Below are positions 36,864-42,050 of a stretch of 42,050 nt of DNA, in pieces (position 1 is the stretch's first letter; each line of letters starts with the position of its first letter). Origin of the DNA: Crocinitomicaceae bacterium (GTDB lineage: Bacteria; Bacteroidota; Bacteroidia; Flavobacteriales_D; Crocinitomicaceae). Location of the stretch: the NCBI GenBank assembly GCA_021740085.1, contig JAIPAL010000013.1:1-42050 (forward strand), written 5' to 3'. Position numbers and translations under genes: made by a program. The notes under the pieces are model-generated. The model saw nothing but the letters and a program-made list of their open reading frames with translations. It was not told the DNA's origin and ran no database searches.

Positions 36864-38809
36864 GTAAAATTTCATCATTTGTAATTGAGGAAATCATGCA
36901 AACATCTCGCATTGAAGAGGTGATTGGTGAATTTGTGCAATTAAAACGCGCAGGCTCTAATTTGAAGGGATTGAGTCCTTTTACGGATGAAAAAACTGCG
37001 TCATTTGTCGTCTCTCCAGCTAAGCAGATATTTAAATGTTTTTCTACTGGAAAAGGTGGGACAGTCGTTTCATTTCTAATGGAAAAAGAACATTATTCTT
37101 ATCCTGAGGCATTGAGATGGCTAGCTGAAAAGTATGGCATCGAAATTCCAAATGATGTTGCTCCGACTGCTGAGGAATTAGCGCAAAATACCGAGAGAGA
37201 TAGCCTATTTATTATCAATGAATTTGCACGTGAATATTTTGCGAAAAATTTACTTGATTCGGAGGAAGGACAGGCAATTGGCTTGTCTTATTTTGAAGAA
37301 CGTGGATTTAGAAGGGATATCATTGAGAAGTTTCAGTTGGGTTATTGTCTCAATAAGGCCGATGATTTTACAAAAACAGCATTAGGAAAAGGATACAAAT
37401 TAGAATACCTTGAATCGGTAGGTCTAACAAAATCAAAAGAGGAAAAGAAGTTTGATTTCTTCCGTGGACGGGTTATTTTCCCAATTCAAAGCATATCAGG
37501 AAGGGTATTAGGTTTCGGAGCCCGCACCTTACAAAATGACAAAAAGATCGCTAAGTACTTTAATTCCCCTGATAGCATCGTTTACAATAAAAGTCAAATT
37601 TTGTATGGACTTTTCTTTGCAAAGGGCGATATTACAAAGTATGATGAATGTTTGTTGTGTGAAGGTTATACTGATGTGATTAGTATGCATCAAGCTGGTA
37701 TTCAAAACGTTGTTTCTTCTTCTGGAACTTCCCTTACCAAAGAGCAAATAAAATTAATTAGTAGGTATACTAAAAATATAACGATTCTTTTCGACGGGGA
37801 TGCCGCAGGAATTAAAGCATCATTTCGTGGCATCGATTTAATTTTGGAGGAAGGAATGAATGTGAAGGTGGTCCTTTTTCCTGATGGCGAAGATCCAGAT
37901 TCATATGCGAAGGGGCATAGTAGGGATGAAACAGTGCATTTTTTAGCAGAAAATAAGAAGGATTTTATCACCTTTAAGGCATCCATATTAATGGCTGAAG
38001 GGCAAAATGATCCATTACATAAAGCCAATATGATTAAAGAAATCATTCATTCTGTATCTTTAATACCGGATCATATAACTAGAAGTATTTACGCTAAAGA
38101 AATAGCGACGCATTTTGATATTGCTGATGATATGGTTAGTAATGAGTTAATACGCTTGCGGAAAAACATTCTTTCCAAAACGATGAACGAGCCCATTTTT
38201 CGTGATTTGGAAGTGCAAAACCAGACTGTTCCAAAGCAAATTCTTCAAGAAAAGAAATCGGCATTAATTTATGAATTAGAATTGATTCGTATCATGTTGC
38301 AATTTGGCACCCGCGAAATGGAAACTATTGTAGGAGAGGAAACGGAAGCTCGAAAATTAACTGTAGTCGAGATGATATGCCATGAATTGACCAATGATGA
38401 GTTGAGCTTTCAGGATCCCTTTTGCCATGAAATTCACAACTTATTTGTGCAAGGTATGAATCAGGGAATTATTTATTCGGTCAACTATTTTCAAAATTTG
38501 GAGGATCAAAAGCTGGTGAATTTTATTAGTAATTTAGAATCCCTAGAATCGGAATTAAGTCCTAATTGGATCCTGAAATTTAATATTTCCACTAAGACTG
38601 AAGAAAAAGATTTACTTCAAACTGTTTCCAATTTATTATGTAATTTTAAATATAATAAGGTGAATGAACATATTTTATCACTTCAAGATAAATTAAAGGA
38701 TCCCGCTCTTTCAAATGAAAATATGATGGATATCTTAGCAGAGCAAATGGCATACGAACAGGTTAAAAAAGTACTAACTGGTCAACTGGGCCGCATTATT
38801 CTAAAATAA
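36860..38809 (+). CDS. dnaG: DNA primase
   Basis: A 649-residue primase that makes RNA primers at the replication fork. The N-terminal CHC2-type ribbon is recognisable (NLKGLSPFTDEKTASFVVSP ... KCFSTGKGG), but three of four zinc ligands are replaced: S39, T42 and T63, with only C60 kept. The TOPRIM core is intact, with CEGYTDV, FDGDAAG and the DPDSY acids. A C-terminal helicase-binding region of about 200 residues follows. It overlaps the MORN gene by 4 bp; mscS starts 1 bp after its stop. Confidence 0.96.
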   Translation: MSKISSFVIEEIMQTSRIEEVIGEFVQLKRAGSNLKGLSPFTDEKTASFVVSPAKQIFKCFSTGKGGTVVSFLMEKEHYSYPEALRWLAEKYGIEIPNDVAPTAEELAQNTERDSLFIINEFAREYFAKNLLDSEEGQAIGLSYFEERGFRRDIIEKFQLGYCLNKADDFTKTALGKGYKLEYLESVGLTKSKEEKKFDFFRGRVIFPIQSISGRVLGFGARTLQNDKKIAKYFNSPDSIVYNKSQILYGLFFAKGDITKYDECLLCEGYTDVISMHQAGIQNVVSSSGTSLTKEQIKLISRYTKNITILFDGDAAGIKASFRGIDLILEEGMNVKVVLFPDGEDPDSYAKGHSRDETVHFLAENKKDFITFKASILMAEGQNDPLHKANMIKEIIHSVSLIPDHITRSIYAKEIATHFDIADDMVSNELIRLRKNILSKTMNEPIFRDLEVQNQTVPKQILQEKKSALIYELELIRIMLQFGTREMETIVGEETEARKLTVVEMICHELTNDELSFQDPFCHEIHNLFVQGMNQGIIYSVNYFQNLEDQKLVNFISNLESLESELSPNWILKFNISTKTEEKDLLQTVSNLLCNFKYNKVNEHILSLQDKLKDPALSNENMMDILAEQMAYEQVKKVLTGQLGRIILK

Positions 38810-38810
38810 G

Positions 38811-39923
38811 ATGTTGAGTAGAACTATTTTTCAATTAGGTCCCTTTAATATATGTTTTTGGAATATCGTTTTTTTGACAATTATCTTTCTTGTTGCATTT
38901 GTTTTGAGAAGAATTGTCCATCGATCCTTAAAAAAGTATTTGAGAAATGCCAATATTAGTTTAGAAGGACGTCGTCTAACTTGGTTGAAATTAGTAAGCC
39001 AGAGTGTTTACCTCTTTGCCGTTTATTTTGCCGTATATAGTTTTCGTTTTAATAATGAATCTATCACTTTTACTGATTTTATTAATTATAAGTTAATAGA
39101 TCTTAAGTCGTTTAATCTTTCTTTCTATCATATTTTAGTAATAATCATTGTTTTTATTGGCACAAAAATGATTGTCAATGTAACAAAACTATATTTGAGT
39201 AGAAAGTTAAAGGCTAACATAAATGTAGAGGATGGCACCGAATATATTTATATAAAACTTGCTAAGTATTTTATCTATTTAGGTTCTTTTTTAATTACTT
39301 GTCAAATATTAGCAATCGATTTAACCTTGATTTTGACAGGTTCTGTAGGCTTATTGGTTGGTCTAGGTCTTGGGCTACAGGATGTTTTTAAAGATTTGAT
39401 TGCTGGGGTGGTGCTTTTAGTGGAGGGGAATATTAGGATTGGAGATATTATTGAGGTAACTGGGACATCCAACCAAGCATCTATTGTTGCCAAAATCCTT
39501 AAGATAAACGCCCGTACTACTCAAATTGAAACGAGGGAAGGGAATGTACTAATTATTCCAAATACTCGGCTAACCCAGCAGCAGGTTGAAAATTGGTCCC
39601 ATGGTTCAGAATTATCGCGCTTTTCGATTGAGGTGGTGGTAGAATATGGTTGCGAAACGGAACTGGTCTCTAATTTATTAATCAATGCTGCCTATGCGCA
39701 TCCCAAAGTGAAAAAAGATCAACCAATTTTTGTCCGTATGGCAGATTTTTCTGACAATGGTTTAGCCTTGGAATTAATATTTTGGGCCGACCAAAGTTGG
39801 GATATTAATAACTATAAATCGGATCTTAGGTTTGAAATTGACCGTTTATTCCGCCAAAACAATATCATAATTCCATATCCAAAAAGATCTGTTGAAATCA
39901 ACAATCAAAAATCAACTAACTAA
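38811..39923 (+). CDS. MscS family mechanosensitive channel
   Basis: A 370-residue inner-membrane channel with about four membrane segments (near residues 10-30, 60-80, 105-125 and 155-185). The pore-lining helix and start of the beta domain read [21 protein letters not shown], then [13 protein letters not shown] and [16 protein letters not shown], the MscS core. It probably releases solutes on osmotic downshock. It ends with a 12-bp convergent overlap with pdxJ. Last gene of the prenyl synthase operon. Confidence 0.93.
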   Translation: MLSRTIFQLGPFNICFWNIVFLTIIFLVAFVLRRIVHRSLKKYLRNANISLEGRRLTWLKLVSQSVYLFAVYFAVYSFRFNNESITFTDFINYKLIDLKSFNLSFYHILVIIIVFIGTKMIVNVTKLYLSRKLKANINVEDGTEYIYIKLAKYFIYLGSFLITCQILAIDLTLILTGSVGLLVGLGLGLQDVFKDLIAGVVLLVEGNIRIGDIIEVTGTSNQASIVAKILKINARTTQIETREGNVLIIPNTRLTQQQVENWSHGSELSRFSIEVVVEYGCETELVSNLLINAAYAHPKVKKDQPIFVRMADFSDNGLALELIFWADQSWDINNYKSDLRFEIDRLFRQNNIIIPYPKRSVEINNQKSTN

Positions 39924-40628
39924 ACATTTTTTATACAGCTGTATCGTGTTTTCAATCCCTAGATATAAGGAATCACATATTAATGCATGACCGATTGATA
40001 CTTCGGATAAAAGGGGGATGTTTGATTTGAAATAGGCGAGGTTTTGTAAGCTTAAATCGTGACCTGCATTAATTTCTAATCCTATTGAAGAAGCAAAGAG
40101 TGCCGCTTCAACATACTTTTCAATGCTTTCCGCTGGATTTGATTCATATTGTTCTGCAAATGGCCCTGTGTATAATTCAATGCGATCGATGCCTAATGAA
40201 GCTGCCAATGCTATGTTTTCAAGGTCTGTATCAATAAATAGGGATACTCGTATTTCTAATCTTTTCAGTTGACTTACAATCTCTTTAAGGAAAACGATGT
40301 TTTCTTTCACGTTCCATCCTGCACTAGATGTTAGTACGCCTGGTGGATCTGGAACTAAGGTCGCTTGTTTGGGTTGACATTCAGCCACTAATGCCATGAA
40401 TACAGGGTCGGGGTATCCTTCAATATTCAATTCTGTGGTAAGTACTTTGCTAAGAGCTCGTGTATCATTACGGGTAATATGTCGTTCGTCAGGTCGCGGA
40501 TGAACGGTTATTCCATCGGCACCAAAACGCTCACAATCAAGTGCAAATTGCACCACATTAGGCATGTTCCCACCACGAGCATTTCTTAAGGTTGCGACCT
40601 TATTAACATTAACGCTTAACTTTGTCAT
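39912..40628 (-). CDS. pdxJ: Pyridoxine 5'-phosphate synthase
   Basis: A 238-residue TIM-barrel enzyme that condenses 3-amino-2-oxopropyl phosphate with deoxyxylulose phosphate in vitamin B6 synthesis. The N-terminal [26 protein letters not shown] (about 43-51), [32 protein letters not shown] and SIGHALI blocks are all present, covering substrate and catalytic residues. Length fits the family. A -7 box TAATTTTG lies 18 nt before the ATG. Confidence 0.97.
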   Translation of the reverse strand: MTKLSVNVNKVATLRNARGGNMPNVVQFALDCERFGADGITVHPRPDERHITRNDTRALSKVLTTELNIEGYPDPVFMALVAECQPKQATLVPDPPGVLTSSAGWNVKENIVFLKEIVSQLKRLEIRVSLFIDTDLENIALAASLGIDRIELYTGPFAEQYESNPAESIEKYVEAALFASSIGLEINAGHDLSLQNLAYFKSNIPLLSEVSIGHALICDSLYLGIENTIQLYKKCLVS

Positions 40629-40646
40629 GTAATAAATTTACCGCTC

Positions 40647-40654
40647 CAAAATTA
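40647..40654 (-). promoter_or_regulatory. -7 box TAATTTTG for pdxJ
   Basis: An exact TAnnTTTG on the minus strand, 18 nt before the ATG at 40628, in the 64-bp divergent region with the CBS gene. Confidence 0.5.
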
Positions 40655-40675
40655 CTAACTCTCAAAGGATTTTAC

Positions 40676-40683
40676 TACTTTTG
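40676..40683 (+). promoter_or_regulatory. -7 box TACTTTTG for the CBS-nadK operon
   Basis: An exact TAnnTTTG, 9 nt before the ATG at 40693. The in-frame TTG at 40681 is its last three bases and is rejected as the start. Confidence 0.55.
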
Positions 40684-40692
40684 GTTCTCCTT

Positions 40693-41355
40693 ATGCGAGC
40701 ATTTGAACTTATTACAGACGAAATCCCTCCACTAATTCATACTGATTCAGGTGAAAAAGCTATTAATTGGATGGATGAATTCAAAGTATCGCAATTACCG
40801 GTGTTAAAAAATGGTGTATTTGTCGGAGTCGTATCTGAATCGGCTATTTTAGATCGTTTGATTTTATCCGATTCGTTAGATGTTTTGTTCGATCATTTGC
40901 CAAGGCCTTATGTGAACGAAAATGCACACATTTACGATGTTCTTGCCATGATGTCTGAACATAAATTGAGCATTATTCCGGTTTTAGATGAAAACGAGAA
41001 TTACCTTGGTTGCACCAGTATTTTTCATTTGATGACTACACTTGCGAATATTGGAAGCATAAAAGAACCAGGCAGTATTTTAGTATTGGAGATTAATGCG
41101 ATTGATTATTCGATGGCGCAAATTGGTCAAATTGTTGAAAGTAATAATGCCAAAATTTTAAGCTCCTATATTCTTTCTGATGTTTCTTCTTCTTTACTAG
41201 AAGTAACGCTTAAAATCAATGAAATAAATTTAACCAGGATCATCCTTACTTTTGAGCGTTATGATTATAAGATTAAAGCGTCTTATCAAGCTGGTTTTGG
41301 AGATGAGGATGTACGATGGAAATATGATGCATTAATGAATTTTATGAAATTTTGA
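40693..41355 (+). CDS. Two-CBS-domain protein with ACT-like C-terminus
   Basis: A 220-residue cytoplasmic protein. Two CBS motifs (about residues 1-60 with SQLPVLKNGVFVGVVSE, and 70-125 with LSIIPVLDENENYLGC) form an adenosyl-ligand pair. The last 90 residues (PGSILVLEINAIDYSMAQI, LLEVTLKIN) look ACT-like. It lies 2 bp before nadK, an arrangement I recall in other Bacteroidota, so a role in NAD kinase or nucleotide sensing is plausible but unproven. Confidence 0.87.
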   Translation: MRAFELITDEIPPLIHTDSGEKAINWMDEFKVSQLPVLKNGVFVGVVSESAILDRLILSDSLDVLFDHLPRPYVNENAHIYDVLAMMSEHKLSIIPVLDENENYLGCTSIFHLMTTLANIGSIKEPGSILVLEINAIDYSMAQIGQIVESNNAKILSSYILSDVSSSLLEVTLKINEINLTRIILTFERYDYKIKASYQAGFGDEDVRWKYDALMNFMKF

Positions 41356-41357
41356 GC

Positions 41358-42050
41358 ATGAAAGTCGCCATCTTTGGTAAAAAAATAAATAAAAATATTT
41401 CAGAATACTTTCTCAAAGTATTATCTGTTGTCGATAATTTAGGTTGGACGGCTGTTTTAGAAGCGGATTTAAACGCCACTTTAATTGCTAAGTGTGGTAT
41501 TCGTGAATCTTACGATACTTTTAATTCGTTTAGTGACATGCGAACCGGTATCGATTTGTTTATTAGCCTTGGTGGAGACGGTACATTTCTAAAATCGGTA
41601 CAGTTTATTCGCGATTCGGGGGTTCCGATTTTGGGAATCAATACAGGAAGGTTAGGTTTCTTGTCAAATATTTCCAAAGAAGATATCGAAGCTAGTTTGG
41701 TGAATATTGATTTAAAAAAATATGATTTCCAACTGCGATCTTTGTTGCGGGTGCATACAGCGGATAATATTTTTGGAACGGATAATTTTGCTTTAAATGA
41801 GCTAACCCTTCAAAAGCGCGATACCTCTTCAATGATAACGGTTCATGCAAGTTTAGATGATAAGTATTTGAATAGTTATTGGGCAGATGGATTAATCGTT
41901 TCAACACCAACAGGTTCAACGGCTTATAACCTGAGTTGTGGTGGACCAATAATTACGCCTGGATGTCAAGTTCACATATTAACACCAATTGCGGCACACA
42001 ATTTGAATGTGCGCCCCGTCGTTGTGCCGGATCATTTACCAATTAAGTTA
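41358..42050 (+). CDS. nadK: NAD kinase, 3' end cut by the window
   Basis: The first 231 codons of an ATP-NAD kinase that makes NADP; the frame is open to the last base. The start is MKVAIFGKKINKNISEYF. Key motifs are SLGGDGTFL (about residue 74), ILGINTGRLGFL, NELTLQKRDTSSM and DGLIVSTPTGSTAYNLSCGG (about 176-195), then LTPIAAHNLNVRP. All signatures through the second conserved block are present. It follows the CBS gene by 2 bp. Confidence 0.95.
   Translation, partial: MKVAIFGKKINKNISEYFLKVLSVVDNLGWTAVLEADLNATLIAKCGIRESYDTFNSFSDMRTGIDLFISLGGDGTFLKSVQFIRDSGVPILGINTGRLGFLSNISKEDIEASLVNIDLKKYDFQLRSLLRVHTADNIFGTDNFALNELTLQKRDTSSMITVHASLDDKYLNSYWADGLIVSTPTGSTAYNLSCGGPIITPGCQVHILTPIAAHNLNVRPVVVPDHLPIKL

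Overview
The window looks like chromosome from a low-GC member of the Bacteroidota, most likely order Flavobacteriales (family not determinable from this sequence). The reasons are two secreted proteins ending in the gliding-motility/CHU_C type-B C-terminal domain and two ending in type-A C-terminal sorting domains of the type IX secretion system (T9SS), an outer-membrane beta-barrel receptor with a carboxypeptidase-regulatory-like plug extension, -7 promoter boxes of the form TAnnTTTG upstream of many genes, almost no Shine-Dalgarno sequences, and a DnaG primase with a degenerate zinc ribbon. No tRNA, rRNA, CRISPR array, transposase or prophage gene was found.

Layout. 1-1187 is gene-free and repeat-rich: three near-identical 119-bp tandem units (1-354), then two copies of a 212-bp hairpin-bearing element (369-580, 788-999) around a hairpin-rich spacer. 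1188-3134 holds a GT4 glycosyltransferase convergent with an FkbM methyltransferase (surface polysaccharide-type genes). 3366-4595 is an MFS transporter, divergent from a three-gene ABC ATPase / ABC-2 permease / LolA-like operon (4752-7185). murB (7205-8212) and a pair of overlapping envelope genes (secreted hydrolase-like protein and DUF2459-type membrane protein) run leftward to 9812. An S41 protease overlapping a FabF-type ketoacyl synthase runs rightward (9926-12753), followed by a small lipoprotein, a GNAT acetyltransferase and a TerC-family membrane protein. A leftward zwf-pgl-edd operon (14892-18832) encodes the steps from glucose-6-phosphate to KDPG; its promoter is the clearest in the window. 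18971-30587 is a block of surface and secreted proteins: an L-type-lectin-like CHU_C protein, a glycine-rich CHU_C protein, a TonB-receptor-like barrel, a small SUI1/YciH protein, and an S8 protease with PKD domains. 30709-34368 carries three small membrane/exported proteins and one large T9SS cargo protein, all leftward. The right end is housekeeping: DUF58, polyprenyl synthase - MORN lipoprotein - dnaG - mscS (tightly coupled), pdxJ on the other strand, then CBS protein and nadK (cut by the window end).

Start codons. Several genes have an in-frame TTG just upstream of the real ATG. In the S41 protease, the MFS gene and the CBS gene that TTG lies inside the promoter -7 box, so the downstream ATG was chosen. 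murB and the polyprenyl synthase have a -7 box ending only 4 nt before the ATG, which predicts leaderless transcripts. The most unusual part of the window is the structured repeat region at 1-1000; nothing else forms a clearly new multi-gene system, though several pairings (ABC+LolA-like, hydrolase+DUF2459) have unknown function.
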